Notes: generated by a model from the letters alone, not told the origin. 26,491 bases of DNA from a bacterium (GCA_020626545.1 JAHKZS010000080.1:1-26491); one strand, 5' to 3'. Numbered from the stretch's first letter, positions 7,874-16,565 are shown. Translations and numbers: made by a program.

Positions 7874-9178
7874 ATGGAATCTGTTTACGTTTTAATATGT
7901 TTGGGAATGGCGGCATTAGGCATTAAGACGGAGAAGAAAATATTTAATCCCGTAACCGTAATGTGCGGACTATGGGGTGTTATTATAGGTTTGTCCTCTT
8001 TGCATTTATACCGTTTGTATATTCCCGATATAAAAACATACAACTGTATTATGCTCGGTATAGCGATGTTCTTTGCAGGCTATTATTTTTTGAGAATAAC
8101 TCTTGGCGGAAAAATAGTTGTATTAAAAAAGAGCAGCGAAAATAAAATCCGATATAATTATGAACTTAATTATAAATTAATGTACGCGATTCTTCTTTTT
8201 TGTATACCGTTTTTAGCTAAGGATTTTTTCGTTATTGTTACTCGTTTAGGGTTTGGAAGCGACTTGCATGAAATCCAGAAGCTGTTGCAGCAAAACGAGA
8301 ATGTATTTACGCGATCATCCATAGAAAGTTTTTTAAGAGTTTTTATTGTCAATCCGGTTATTTGGATTTTTGTACCGATTACCGTTGTTGACTTTTGGGT
8401 TGGGAAAAGAGATAAATTACTTATCGTTTTATCCTCAATAATTATTTTGCTGAAAGTGTTTTCAACAGGAGGACGCGCTTCGTTTATCCAGTTTGCGTTT
8501 TTCTTTGTCTGTGTATTTTTTCTTGCTAACAATAATAAGAGTAAAACCATTACCACCCGCTTCAAAAACAGGTCTAAAAGAGATAAATTTGTATTTGTCG
8601 GTGTAGGCGCTTTAGTAGTCGTTGTTCTTGTTATGCTGACTTTCTCGAGAGCCGGTCAAAATGCAATAAAAACTATTTATTACGACTTTGCTATGCAACC
8701 GATTATGCTTGAAAAATGGACAAAGATCGCGTCAACAAGCAGACCTGGTATGGGTGTAGCGTCACTAAACGGATTTTTGACTCCTATCGATTATGTTTTA
8801 AGAAATACTGTGCATCTCAGTTTACCTGATCTTTATCAGACAACATATAAAATGATAATGGATACAGATACCGAATGGCAATGGATAGGTAACGGAGTTT
8901 CGGCTAATGCTTACGTTTCAGCTTTCTGGTTTTTTTATGTAGACGGACGTTTATTAGGAGTCGCGTTAGGCTCGTTTATTTACGGCGTGTTTAACAGGGC
9001 TGTGTATAATCGGACGAGACTGTTTTTTACACAAAAGAGTATCGCGTTTTATTGTATGATACTGGTAGGCGTATTCTATACGTTCGGACGTTTTGAATTC
9101 GCGCAAGACTCGTATGTTTTAGGTGTTATATATTTATGTACTATTCTCTATAAGAAGAAAAGTCCGTTAACATTGTAA
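7874..9178 (+). CDS. Oligosaccharide repeat-unit polymerase, Wzy-like
   Basis: A 434-residue integral membrane protein with about 10-12 hydrophobic segments spread along its length, from MESVYVLICLGMAALGI to the C-terminal SIAFYCMILVGVFYTFGRF. The large loop between about residues 270 and 345 and the sequence SAFWFFYVDGRLLGVALGSFIYG resemble Wzy/O-antigen polymerase-type proteins, which join undecaprenyl-linked repeat units outside the membrane. Primary sequence in this family is poorly conserved, so position between glycosyltransferases and the flippase adds weight. GAGGAAA precedes the ATG. The region is A+T-rich. Confidence 0.8.
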   Translation: MESVYVLICLGMAALGIKTEKKIFNPVTVMCGLWGVIIGLSSLHLYRLYIPDIKTYNCIMLGIAMFFAGYYFLRITLGGKIVVLKKSSENKIRYNYELNYKLMYAILLFCIPFLAKDFFVIVTRLGFGSDLHEIQKLLQQNENVFTRSSIESFLRVFIVNPVIWIFVPITVVDFWVGKRDKLLIVLSSIIILLKVFSTGGRASFIQFAFFFVCVFFLANNNKSKTITTRFKNRSKRDKFVFVGVGALVVVVLVMLTFSRAGQNAIKTIYYDFAMQPIMLEKWTKIASTSRPGMGVASLNGFLTPIDYVLRNTVHLSLPDLYQTTYKMIMDTDTEWQWIGNGVSANAYVSAFWFFYVDGRLLGVALGSFIYGVFNRAVYNRTRLFFTQKSIAFYCMILVGVFYTFGRFEFAQDSYVLGVIYLCTILYKKKSPLTL

Positions 9179-9198
9179 TTGGAGGTTTGGGCAAATAT

Positions 9199-9702
9199 AT
9201 GTATTTATTATTAATTAAAGTATTAAAAGAAGAATATTCGAATAAATATAAGGGTAAAAATCTGACTTTATTAAGAGCGCTGTTATTAGCTTATCGTAAC
9301 CCGAACTTCAGGGTTCTTGTTCTTATACGAATGATTACAAAAGGTAAAAATAAGTTCTTTTGCCGTAAATATCGAAAAAAGCTTCTTGTAAAATACGGTG
9401 TGGATTTTTTGGATAAAGCTACGGTAGGAGAACGACTTAGCATTGAGCATTATAACGGGATTGTTGTTGGAGGCGCAATTATAGGAGATGATTGTTTTCT
9501 TTATCAACAAGTAACGCTTGGAATGAAAAACGGCAAATATCCCCGAATCGGAAACAACGTGAAGATTTTTGCGGGAGCAAAAATAATCGGGGACGTAAAA
9601 ATCGGAGATAACGTTCAAATAGGCGCAAATTCGGTTGTGTTAAAAGATGTTCCCGAAAACTGTATAGCGGTTGGTGCGCCGGCAAGAAACATTCAACGCT
9701 AA
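9199..9702 (+). CDS. Serine acetyltransferase-like hexapeptide O-acetyltransferase
   Basis: A 167-residue protein with a C-terminal left-handed beta-helix of hexapeptide repeats: IEHYNGIVVGGAIIGDDCFLYQQ, IGNNVKIFAGAKIIGDVKIGDNVQIGANSVV, ending VGAPARNIQR. The histidine in IEHYNG is the likely catalytic base, as in serine acetyltransferases. Within a capsule locus these proteins usually acetylate a sugar of the repeat unit from acetyl-CoA. GGAGG (9181-9185) gives 13 nt to ATG 9199 but only one base to the upstream in-frame TTG at 9187, so the ATG is chosen. Confidence 0.85.
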   Translation: MYLLLIKVLKEEYSNKYKGKNLTLLRALLLAYRNPNFRVLVLIRMITKGKNKFFCRKYRKKLLVKYGVDFLDKATVGERLSIEHYNGIVVGGAIIGDDCFLYQQVTLGMKNGKYPRIGNNVKIFAGAKIIGDVKIGDNVQIGANSVVLKDVPENCIAVGAPARNIQR

Positions 9703-9722
9703 CTGTTAGGAGGTTTTTTGTT

Positions 9723-10886
9723 ATGCTAAAAGTGTTTTTCAAAAAAGTAGTAAAGCATTTAAGATGGTTTGCTGACAGTTATCGGGATTATTTTAGATTT
9801 AAAAAAATATATAATGATTCATTTTACGTTTTTATAAGTCATAACGGCGACAGCGCGGGTGGAGCGCCTGTAGTTATGTTTGAACTTATGCGATCTCTAA
9901 AAGACGGCAAGAATATGGTGCTGCTTTGTGAAAAGCCAGGAAAAATTATTGAATCCGCAAGAGAGTCGGGAATTTACGCGTACTCTATGTATTTAAATCG
10001 AAAAAAATATCTGAAGCTGGTTAAAAACAAGGGCGCGCGCATTGTTGTTGTAAATACTGTCGTAGCTTATAACTCGCTTAAGCTTTTAAACGGAAATATA
10101 AATTGTCCGATATTCTGGTGGCTGCATGAAGAAAACAAACTGCTTGACAGGTATTCGGATTTAATTCCCGAATCATTATCGCCAAACGTAAAAATCTTAT
10201 GCGTCAGCGAAAGAGTTCGTGACGGGATTATTAATATTATGCCCGAGTTTAAAAATATTACGGAAATATTCTATTACGGTTGTAAGGATTTATACGATGA
10301 AGAAGAGGACAAAAAGCCGAATAATGTTTTCACTATTTCTGTAATTGGACGAATTTGCGAACGAAAAAATCAGCTTCAGGTAATAGACGCTTATGATCTT
10401 CTTCCGCAAGAAATACGGGAAAACACGGTTATACAATTTGTCGCTTCTTCAAGCGAAGACAGCTATTTAAACAAATTAAAAGACCGTGTAGACAATAACC
10501 GTAATATACATTTTACCGGAGCGGTTCAGAGAGAAAAAATGCCTGAAGTTTATAAAAACAGCAGTCTTATTATTTGTTCGTCAATTGACGATCCTCTGCC
10601 TGTGGTAATAACTGAGGCGATGATGTATAAGCGCGCTTTTATAACTTCCTCCAGTACAGGTCAATACTCACTAATACAAAACAATGTTAATGGATTTGTA
10701 TATGATATAAATTCTACAGAGCAGCTTAGTGAACAAATAATAAACGTGTATAAATCAGATAATTTAGAGCAAATTGAGGATAATGCACGAAAAACCTATT
10801 TGGAATATTTTACATATGAGAAAGTTAAAATCAATTTTGAAAAATTGTTGTCAGAAAGTGTAAAAGAGAATTCGGATGAGAAATAA
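9723..10886 (+). CDS. GT4 family glycosyltransferase
   Basis: A 387-residue GT-B glycosyltransferase. The N-terminal domain has the glycine-rich FISHNGDSAGGAPVVMFELMRSL; the C-terminal domain has FTISVIGRICERKNQLQVIDAYDLL, IHFTGAVQREKMPEVYKNSS, and SIDDPLPVVITEAMMYKRAFI, the E-x7-E region that binds the donor nucleotide. It should act on the lipid-linked intermediate at the inner face of the membrane. AGGAGG lies nine bases before the ATG. Its last four codons overlap the start of the flippase gene by 11 bases, so the two are coupled. Confidence 0.88.
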   Translation: MLKVFFKKVVKHLRWFADSYRDYFRFKKIYNDSFYVFISHNGDSAGGAPVVMFELMRSLKDGKNMVLLCEKPGKIIESARESGIYAYSMYLNRKKYLKLVKNKGARIVVVNTVVAYNSLKLLNGNINCPIFWWLHEENKLLDRYSDLIPESLSPNVKILCVSERVRDGIINIMPEFKNITEIFYYGCKDLYDEEEDKKPNNVFTISVIGRICERKNQLQVIDAYDLLPQEIRENTVIQFVASSSEDSYLNKLKDRVDNNRNIHFTGAVQREKMPEVYKNSSLIICSSIDDPLPVVITEAMMYKRAFITSSSTGQYSLIQNNVNGFVYDINSTEQLSEQIINVYKSDNLEQIEDNARKTYLEYFTYEKVKINFEKLLSESVKENSDEK

Positions 10887-12303
10887 TATAAAGAAAAACA
10901 TTGCGTATAACTCAATATATCAAATACTTATTCTGGTCTTGCCGTTTATAACAGCTCCGTATTTATCCCGAAAAATCGGCGCGGCAGGTATAGGAACGTA
11001 TTCCTTCGCGCAATCCATAGCAATGTATTTTACGTTTATCACCATGTTGGGGTTATCAAACTACGGAAACAGATGTATCGCTGAAGTGCAGGATAATCTC
11101 GAAGAAAGATCAAAGGTGTTTTTTGAAATCTACGCGTCTCAGCTTATTATGTTTGCAATAAGTATTATCGCGTACATAATATACGTTATCTTTTTTGCGG
11201 TCGATACAGTCGCGGCCGTTATAATGGGTATTTGGGTATTATCTGCTATGCTGGATATAAACTGGTTCTTTTTCGGTATGGAAGAGTTCAAGTTAACCGT
11301 AATACGCAATACTATAATAAAGGTTCTATCGGTTGTAGCAATTTTTATTTTTGTAAAAAGTGATAAAGATGTATACACATATATAGCAATTATGGCAATC
11401 AGCACATTTGTCAGCCAATGCTGTTTATGGCCGTATATGAAAAAATTCGTTATATTTATAAAGCCTACCAAAAAAGGAATACTTAAACATTTCAGACCTA
11501 ATTTAAAATTATTTATTCCTGTTGTTGCGGCAAGTATTTATAATATGATGGATAAAATAATGTTAGGTTATATGACCAATATGAGCGAAGTGGGCTTTTA
11601 TGAGAACGCTGAAAAAATAATTAAAATGATACAATCTTTAATTGTAGCCGTAGGAACAGTTATGTTACCTCGTATGACGGCTGTTTTTTCACATTCTAAT
11701 GATGATAAAGGCAATAAATATATTGATTTGGCTATGAAGGCTGTAATGATATATGTCAGCGCCGCTATTTTCGGAATTCTTGCGACGGGAAATCTATTTT
11801 CTGAGATATATTTTGGAAGCGGATTTAACAGAACCGGAGAATTATTAATGCTGCTGGTTACAACAGTATTCTTTTTCGGCATAGGAAATGTTTTGAGAAC
11901 ACAACTTCTGATTCCAAGAAAAATGGACAGTGTTTTTGTTATTTCTTCCTTAATCGGCGCAGGTCTTAATATAATAGTTAATGCTGTAATGATTCCGATA
12001 TGGGGAGCGGTAGGAGCGTCTATAGCTACTATTTTCGCGGAAGTTTCTGTATGTATATACCAGTTTTTTATGGCGAGAAAATATATTCGTTTTTCAAAAT
12101 ACATCCCTACTTTAGTTATTACTTCTTTGATTGGTTTAGTAATGTATATAGTTATAAAACAGCTGCCGGTTATAGAGAATAATATTTTATATTTTATCGA
12201 GCAGGTCGCGGTCGGAGGAATCGTTTATGTTTTATTAACAGCGATTATTTTTATCAGCATTAATAAGATTAAAAAGAAAGGTATAAAAAACAGAAATGGC
12301 TAA
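10876..12303 (+). CDS. Polysaccharide flippase, Wzx-like (RfbX family)
   Basis: A 475-residue membrane protein with about 12-14 hydrophobic segments. The N-terminus NSIYQILILVLPFITAPYLSRKIGAAGIGTYSFAQSI is the signature start of Wzx/RfbX oligosaccharide flippases, and the NYGNR and MLGYMTNMSEVGFYENAEKI blocks are also characteristic. It is expected to move undecaprenyl-pyrophosphate-linked repeat units across the membrane for the polymerase at 7874. The start overlaps the previous gene, and its end overlaps the ATG of the broken licD by eight bases. Confidence 0.92.
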   Translation: MRNNIKKNIAYNSIYQILILVLPFITAPYLSRKIGAAGIGTYSFAQSIAMYFTFITMLGLSNYGNRCIAEVQDNLEERSKVFFEIYASQLIMFAISIIAYIIYVIFFAVDTVAAVIMGIWVLSAMLDINWFFFGMEEFKLTVIRNTIIKVLSVVAIFIFVKSDKDVYTYIAIMAISTFVSQCCLWPYMKKFVIFIKPTKKGILKHFRPNLKLFIPVVAASIYNMMDKIMLGYMTNMSEVGFYENAEKIIKMIQSLIVAVGTVMLPRMTAVFSHSNDDKGNKYIDLAMKAVMIYVSAAIFGILATGNLFSEIYFGSGFNRTGELLMLLVTTVFFFGIGNVLRTQLLIPRKMDSVFVISSLIGAGLNIIVNAVMIPIWGAVGASIATIFAEVSVCIYQFFMARKYIRFSKYIPTLVITSLIGLVMYIVIKQLPVIENNILYFIEQVAVGGIVYVLLTAIIFISINKIKKKGIKNRNG

Positions 12304-13110
12304 TAAGTATTTGAGTTTAGAACAATTGCAAAAGGCTGAATACGAAATTTTAAAGTCTACCGTTAGATTTTTCGAAGAGAACGATATTAATTATATGCTT
12401 GCTTTTGGAACTCTGCTCGGAGCGGTTAGACATAATGGATTTATTCCGTGGGATGATGATATAGATTTATTAGTAGACAGAAAAGATTACGAGAAGTTAA
12501 AACAGCTCGCGGCGCTTAAAAAATGTCTGATCCAAATCTAAAAATCAGATTACCTGGAGACGATAATTACCCGTATCCCTTTATAAAAATTATAGATACT
12601 ACGATAAAAGTTGAGGATGAGAGCATCCTGCCGAAATTCGGGTTGAATTTATGGATCGATATACTGCCGTTGGATCATTTTCCTGAGGATGAAAATGAAA
12701 TCCAAAAACTGCTCGATAAGCAAATGCGTCTCAGAAAACGACTGAACACAGGGGTTTCAGGTCTTTATAAAGACAATAAGATAAAGGCAATACTTAAAAG
12801 AATACTTTACATAAGATATGGCGGATATCGAAGATTGTGCCGAATGATAGATGGTATCGGTAAAAAAGCTGATGAAAAATATAATAATACCGAATTAATG
12901 GGGAATATGGTTTGGGCACAATACGGTCGTGATTATTATAATGTTTCTATGTTAACTCCCGTAATAAAGCATACTTTTTGTGATGATGAGTTTCTTATTC
13001 CAAAAAACTATCACGAACTTCTTGAATACATATATGGAGATTATAGTGTTTTCCCGCCTGAAGATAAACGAGTTAGACATAAAATAAAAGCATATAGAAT
13101 TATTGATTGA
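12296..13110 (+). pseudogene. LicD family phosphotransferase, one-base frameshift at an A6 tract
   Basis: Two abutting frames together make one normal LicD protein of about 271 residues. The first (12296-12541) has YMLAFGTLLGAVRHNGFIPWDDDIDLLVDRKDYEKL, then ends out of frame. The second (from about 12523, stop at 13110) carries the rest: PYPFIKIIDT, GLNLWIDILPLDHFPED, and LEYIYGDYSVFPPEDKRVRHK. The break lies in AAAAAA at 12518-12523: a seventh A would read LKKMSDPNLK straight through, and spacing between DYEKL and the YPY block would then match the intact copy at 5063. It may be a true mutation, a phase-variable or slippage site, or a sequencing error. The N-terminal frame retains the catalytic cluster; an ATG at 12523 could allow re-initiation. 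Confidence 0.85.
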
Positions 13111-13120
13111 GGTAATTAAT

Positions 13121-14233
13121 ATGAAATACGATTATTTAATAGTTGGTTCGGGACTTTACGGAGCGGTATTCGCTCAGCAGGCTAAGGCTAAGGGCAAAAA
13201 GGTGCTTGTTATAGACAAGCGTCCGAATATCGCGGGTAATGTCTATACCGAGAAAATAGAGGGTATAAACGTTCATAAATACGGCGCGCATATTTTCCAT
13301 ACCAACAACAAACAGGTGTGGGATTATGTAACGAAATTCGCCGAGTTTAACCGCTTTACAAATTCGCCCGTAGCGAATTACAACGGCGAGCTTTATTCGC
13401 TTCCGTTCAATATGTACACATTTAACAAGATGTGGGGAGTAGTTACTCCCGAAGAAGCTCAGGCTAAAATCGACGAACAGCGCTCGGAAATTAAAGGCGA
13501 GCCTCATAACTTAGAGGAACAGGCGATTTCGCTTGTAGGACGAGATATCTACGAGAAGCTTATTAAAGGTTATACCGAGAAGCAGTGGGGCAGAGATTGT
13601 ACCGAGCTTCCGCCGTTTATCATAAAGCGTCTGCCTGTACGCCTTACTTTCGATAACAACTACTTTAACGCGCTTTACCAAGGCATTCCTGTCGGCGGAT
13701 ATACTAAGATGGTCGAGAATATGCTCGACGGCATTGAGGTTAGACTTAATGTCGACTATCTCGACAACAAGGAGGAGCTCGATAAGCTCGCCGATAAGGT
13801 GCTTTACACAGGAGCTATTGACGCTTACTTCGGATATAAACTCGGCAACTTAGAGTACCGCTCGGTTCGTTTCGAGAACGAGGTTTTGGATAAGCCTAAT
13901 TTCCAGGGCAACGCGGCGGTCAACTACACAGACCGGGAAACCCCGTGGACAAGAATAATCGAGCATAAATGGTTCGAGTTCGGCAAGGACGAAAACGGCA
14001 ACGACTTGCCTAAAACCGTAATCAGCCGTGAGTACAGCTCCGAGTGGAAGCTCGGCGACGAGCCGTATTATCCCGTAAACGACGATAAAAACGGCAAGCT
14101 CTACGAGGATTATAAAAAACTTGCCGAGGGCGAGAAGAATGTAATCTTCGGCGGCAGGCTCGGCGAGTATAAATATTACGATATGGACGCGGTAATCGCT
14201 TCCGCCTTAAACTGTGCCGAAAAGAATTTATAA
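13121..14233 (+). CDS. glf: UDP-galactopyranose mutase
   Basis: Flavoenzyme that interconverts UDP-galactopyranose and UDP-galactofuranose, supplying galactofuranose for the glycan. The 370-residue protein starts with the FAD-binding YLIVGSGLYGAVFAQQA and has INVHKYGAHIFHTNNKQVW, GYTEKQWGRDCTELPPFII, RLTFDNNYFNALYQGIPVGGYT and, near the end, VIFGGRLGEYKYYDMD, all diagnostic. The frame is open from TTG 13103, but GAGG (13109-13112) sits eight bases before ATG 13121. It is the last gene of the capsule operon and richer in G+C than the genes just upstream. Confidence 0.97.
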   Translation: MKYDYLIVGSGLYGAVFAQQAKAKGKKVLVIDKRPNIAGNVYTEKIEGINVHKYGAHIFHTNNKQVWDYVTKFAEFNRFTNSPVANYNGELYSLPFNMYTFNKMWGVVTPEEAQAKIDEQRSEIKGEPHNLEEQAISLVGRDIYEKLIKGYTEKQWGRDCTELPPFIIKRLPVRLTFDNNYFNALYQGIPVGGYTKMVENMLDGIEVRLNVDYLDNKEELDKLADKVLYTGAIDAYFGYKLGNLEYRSVRFENEVLDKPNFQGNAAVNYTDRETPWTRIIEHKWFEFGKDENGNDLPKTVISREYSSEWKLGDEPYYPVNDDKNGKLYEDYKKLAEGEKNVIFGGRLGEYKYYDMDAVIASALNCAEKNL

Positions 14234-14288
14234 TGTCGTAAGCCGTGATTAAGTAAGCTTGACGCGGACTTTACTCCGACTTAAAAAT

Positions 14289-14323
14289 AAAAACGAGACC
14301 GATTACTGTTCGGTCTCGTTTTT
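14289..14323. terminator. Bidirectional intrinsic terminator between convergent genes
   Basis: A perfect 14-bp stem: AAAAACGAGACCGA (14289-14302) and TCGGTCTCGTTTTT (14310-14323) around a seven-base loop. T runs end the hairpin on both strands, so it can stop the capsule operon from the left and the minus-strand gene from the right. The TAA stop of the minus-strand gene is read from the loop (14303-14305). Confidence 0.93.
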
Positions 14324-15439
14324 GGCGTCTTTAAGTATTTTGTATTCGGCTTTTAGATTATTTCGTTTTAAAAAGGCTCCTCTGAAAAATCTTAAAGTGT
14401 AGTAAAACGGCAAGAGGAAAGGCCGTTTTTGAAGATTAGGGAAAATCTCATACATTAATTTCTTTGAAGGCAGCAACCTCTCGCGTATATATTCTGAGTC
14501 GGATTTAGCCTTGGTTTTATTTTTTACAGAATGTTCTTTTGTGCCGTATAAACCGCTCGTGAGTATATATTTCTCGTCGTCCGAAAAGCTTTCGTAATCT
14601 TCGTTTCCAAACCATTTTTCCGCTAATTTGTATATTTTATCCGAAAACTCCGCAAGTCCTAATTTGTTCAGCTCGGTTTTAATCTTACTAAAGTCGAGTT
14701 TCGGCAGGAGTTTTTTGTTTATCAGGTAAAAATCCATTATCGACCTGATTCCCGTCCCGCTGCCCGAGAAGTGCTTATAAAGATGAGCGGTTTCGTAGAC
14801 GTAAAAATCCTCTCCACTCATAGTGTAGCGGTTATCGTTTTTCGAGGCTTTAGAAAAGACATCTTCGAAATTTGAGCGGTACGGCGAATACATAGGGAAT
14901 AAGCTGTTGTGAAGCTCAACTACCATAAACGGCGGTTTTACAAGAGGTCTGTCGTAATCAATTCCGTTTTCTTTAAGGGTATAACCCATCTCGAGCAGAA
15001 GCTTAACCGCGTCCTCGCGCCTGTCTTTTATGAGTATATCCAAATCTCCCGTATACCGCATAGCTTCGTCGGGGTACAGAGTGCTTACCGAAAAGCCCTT
15101 TACGTTCATATACTCAATATCGTTTTTGTCGAGGCAGGAACATACCGCCGCGAATTCCTGACGTTGAATCATATTTCGGTGAATACACTTGTTTCGTATA
15201 TCCCGCCATTTTTTGAACAACTCGGGTTGAGGTTTGTTATTTAGCTTTTCTATCGCGTAAAAAACGGTGTTATCAATAAAATGCGTATGAGTAAAGCTGA
15301 AAATAAACTCCCAGTCAGGCGCGAAGTCAGGTTCCTTAGGCTCAATTTCGTTTATAACAGCTGAAACTAAGGATAGCGTATATTTTATATTTATTTGCTG
15401 TTCGGGATTAAAAAAATTATTCATAAGGTTATTATACAT
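14303..15439 (-). CDS. Nucleotidyltransferase-fold protein (PF14907-like)
   Basis: A 378-residue protein resembling the uncharacterised nucleotidyltransferase family PF14907. The core motif is YMNVKGFSVSTLYPDEAMRYTGDLDILI, where GDLD would be the metal-binding pair, followed by a helical helper region including VVELHNSLFP and AHLYKHFSGSGTGIRSIMDFYLINKK. Family members sit near glycan and peptide-modification genes, but no reaction is established. The frame opens at TTG 15445; ATG at 15439 is preferred because AGGA lies eight bases upstream. It converges on the capsule operon, and whether it takes part in that pathway is unknown. Confidence 0.75.
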   Translation of the reverse strand: MYNNLMNNFFNPEQQINIKYTLSLVSAVINEIEPKEPDFAPDWEFIFSFTHTHFIDNTVFYAIEKLNNKPQPELFKKWRDIRNKCIHRNMIQRQEFAAVCSCLDKNDIEYMNVKGFSVSTLYPDEAMRYTGDLDILIKDRREDAVKLLLEMGYTLKENGIDYDRPLVKPPFMVVELHNSLFPMYSPYRSNFEDVFSKASKNDNRYTMSGEDFYVYETAHLYKHFSGSGTGIRSIMDFYLINKKLLPKLDFSKIKTELNKLGLAEFSDKIYKLAEKWFGNEDYESFSDDEKYILTSGLYGTKEHSVKNKTKAKSDSEYIRERLLPSKKLMYEIFPNLQKRPFLLPFYYTLRFFRGAFLKRNNLKAEYKILKDAKNETEQ

Positions 15440-15481
15440 AATCAAATTCCTATTCGCAAGTGCCGTATAAAAAATAATAAT

Positions 15482-15510
15482 CCGCTAAAAATATCCATAT
15501 ATTTTAGCGG
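15482..15510 (-). terminator. Hairpin with T-rich tail on the minus strand
   Basis: CCGCTAAAA (15482-15490) pairs with TTTTAGCGG (15502-15510). Read on the minus strand the stem is followed by ATTATTATTTTTT, as in an intrinsic terminator for transcripts arriving from 16410. On the plus strand its right arm touches the GGGGGA ribosome binding site of the 42-codon gene, so it may also mask that site. The two roles cannot be told apart. Confidence 0.5.
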
Positions 15511-15521
15511 GGGATGATTTT

Positions 15522-15650
15522 ATGATATGGTGGATATTATCTGCGGTAATAGTATTTGTTATCTTTTTGCTCTACGCCTGTGTAGCCGCGGGAGCGAGAG
15601 CTGACAGAGATATGAAAGAGATGATGAAAAATATCCGGAAGAAAACGTAA
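15522..15650 (+). CDS. Small single-span membrane protein, 42 residues
   Basis: ATG 15522 follows GGGGGA by about seven bases and the frame ends with TAA at 15648-15650. The protein is MIWWILSAVIVFVIFLLYAC for the first 20 residues, a clear membrane span, then VAAGARADRDMKEM and a basic tail ending KNIRKKT. This layout (short N-terminal span, ARAD-like junction, charged cytoplasmic tail) resembles short hypothetical proteins of Clostridia, but I cannot name a function. It lies alone on the plus strand between minus-strand genes, which argues for its own promoter. Confidence 0.65.
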   Translation: MIWWILSAVIVFVIFLLYACVAAGARADRDMKEMMKNIRKKT

Positions 15651-15664
15651 GCTTTCTTCCGGAT
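15633..15664. terminator. Convergent hairpin terminator
   Basis: ATCCGGAAGAAA (15633-15644) and TTTCTTCCGGAT (15653-15664) form a perfect 12-bp stem with an eight-base loop. It overlaps the stop codons of both converging small genes. On the minus strand the stem is followed by ATTTTTC; on the plus strand the tail is weak. Confidence 0.65.
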
Positions 15665-15837
15665 TAATTCTGTTTCTTTACTATCTTGTATTCGTCGTAA
15701 AGATTGAAATAATGGCAGTCCCGGACAGTTCCCGTTATAAACCTTGCCATTTCGTCTTCGTCAAGATTTATATCGCATATATAGCATTCATACTCATCAT
15801 CGTAAATATAATGAGCGCAGTGCTCGCAATCGGTCAC
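15664..15837 (-). CDS. Small cysteine-containing protein (DUF6472-like), 57 residues
   Basis: A short gene starting with GTG at 15837, five bases after AAGGTG on the minus strand, and ending at 15664. The protein runs MTDCEHCAHYIYDDEYECYI, then CDINLDEDEMARFITGTVRD, then CHYFNLYDEYKIVKKQN. CxxC near the start, CxxC (YECYICDI) in the middle and a later cysteine in an acidic protein suggest a metal-binding mini-domain. The pattern matches what I remember of the Clostridia family DUF6472; function unknown. Its start is 10 bp after the stop of the LOG gene, so the two should be co-transcribed and coupled. Confidence 0.8.
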   Translation of the reverse strand: MTDCEHCAHYIYDDEYECYICDINLDEDEMARFITGTVRDCHYFNLYDEYKIVKKQN

Positions 15838-15846
15838 ATTTACACC

Positions 15847-16410
15847 TTACCTTTCGTATTTATCGTAAACAAACGGGCTGTAGTTGTCGAGGTAATCGAA
15901 AATATCGTTTTGGCTGTCGCTTACAAAAAACAGCTTCATACATTTTTCCGACATGAAGCCTTCGTTTACGGCGTTCTCAAGCATATTTATCATACTGTCG
16001 TAATAGCCGTTTACGTTGTAAACCGCTATCGGCTTTCTGTGGCGGTCAAGCTGTCTGAGCGTAAGAATCTCGAAAAACTCCTCGAAGGTTCCTATTCCGC
16101 CGGGCATCATAATAAAAGCGTCGCTGTTTGTTTCCATAAGATGTTTGCGTTCTCGCATGGTGTCTGTTTTTATTATTTTACAGTCGGCAAACATAACGTC
16201 TACAGCGTCAAAAAACCTCGGGATAATCCCGATGATATTGCCGCCCTTACGTTTAGCGCCTCTGGCGGCGGCTCCCATTACCCCGAATTTACCCGCGCCG
16301 AAAATGAGCGTGTGTCCTCGTTCGGCTAAAGTTTCGCCGAGTTCTTCGCCCGCGGCTAAGTAGGTTTTATCTATTTTTTCGCTGGACGCGCAGTAAACGC
16401 AAATATTCAT
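15847..16410 (-). CDS. LOG family protein (TIGR00730, cytokinin riboside phosphate phosphoribohydrolase-like)
   Basis: A 187-residue Rossmann-fold protein. MNICVYCASSEKI, LIFGAGKFGVMGAAARGAKRKGG and above all the PGGIGTFEEFFEILTLRQL motif identify the LOG/TIGR00730 family, long misnamed lysine decarboxylase. Characterised members release adenine-type bases from nucleoside 5'-monophosphates; the conserved arginine and PGGxGTxxE glutamate form the active site. In a gut-type bacterium the physiological substrate is unclear. AAAGGA precedes the ATG. An extended -10 element lies about 30 bp upstream. Confidence 0.9.
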   Translation of the reverse strand: MNICVYCASSEKIDKTYLAAGEELGETLAERGHTLIFGAGKFGVMGAAARGAKRKGGNIIGIIPRFFDAVDVMFADCKIIKTDTMRERKHLMETNSDAFIMMPGGIGTFEEFFEILTLRQLDRHRKPIAVYNVNGYYDSMINMLENAVNEGFMSEKCMKLFFVSDSQNDIFDYLDNYSPFVYDKYER

Positions 16411-16439
16411 AAAGCGTCATTCCTTTCATTATCGTTTTA

Positions 16440-16448
16440 ATTATATCA
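16440..16448 (-). promoter_or_regulatory. Extended -10 promoter for the LOG gene
   Basis: On the minus strand the sequence reads TGATATAAT, a consensus TATAAT with the TGn extension, ending about 30 bp before ATG 16410. No convincing -35 box is seen. Confidence 0.6.
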
Positions 16449-16485
16449 CATTTTTTTGTAATATCTACTGTTTTTTGCTTTTTTA

Positions 16486-16514
16486 TTGAATAATAACTTT
16501 ATTGATGTTATAAT
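16486..16514 (+). promoter_or_regulatory. Sigma-A-like promoter for the cohesin-like gene
   Basis: TTGAAT (16486-16491), a 17-bp spacer, and TATAAT (16509-16514) preceded by TGT, an extended -10. Transcription would start near 16521, giving a leader of about 175 nt before the next gene. It diverges from the LOG promoter. Confidence 0.75.
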
Positions 16515-16541
16515 TTAATAGTTAAGATTACGGAAGGGCTG

Positions 16542-16565
16542 ATTAGTGTGAAAGTTCACACTAAT
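16542..16565 (+). promoter_or_regulatory. 24-bp palindrome in the leader
   Basis: ATTAGTGTGAA (16542-16552) and TTCACACTAAT (16555-16565) are perfect inverted repeats separated by two bases. Just after the predicted transcription start it would either form a strong 5' hairpin in the RNA or act as an operator for a dimeric repressor. Confidence 0.55.

Noticed and set aside
12523..13110. Second half of licD as an independent gene
   Set aside because: It lacks the catalytic N-terminal block, has no ribosome site at its ATG, and continues exactly where the first half stops.
15712..16329. Plus-strand frame of about 205 codons opposite the LOG gene
   Set aside because: The minus strand encodes a complete LOG protein with its PGGIGTFEE motif plus the DUF6472-like gene; the plus frame has no recognisable features.
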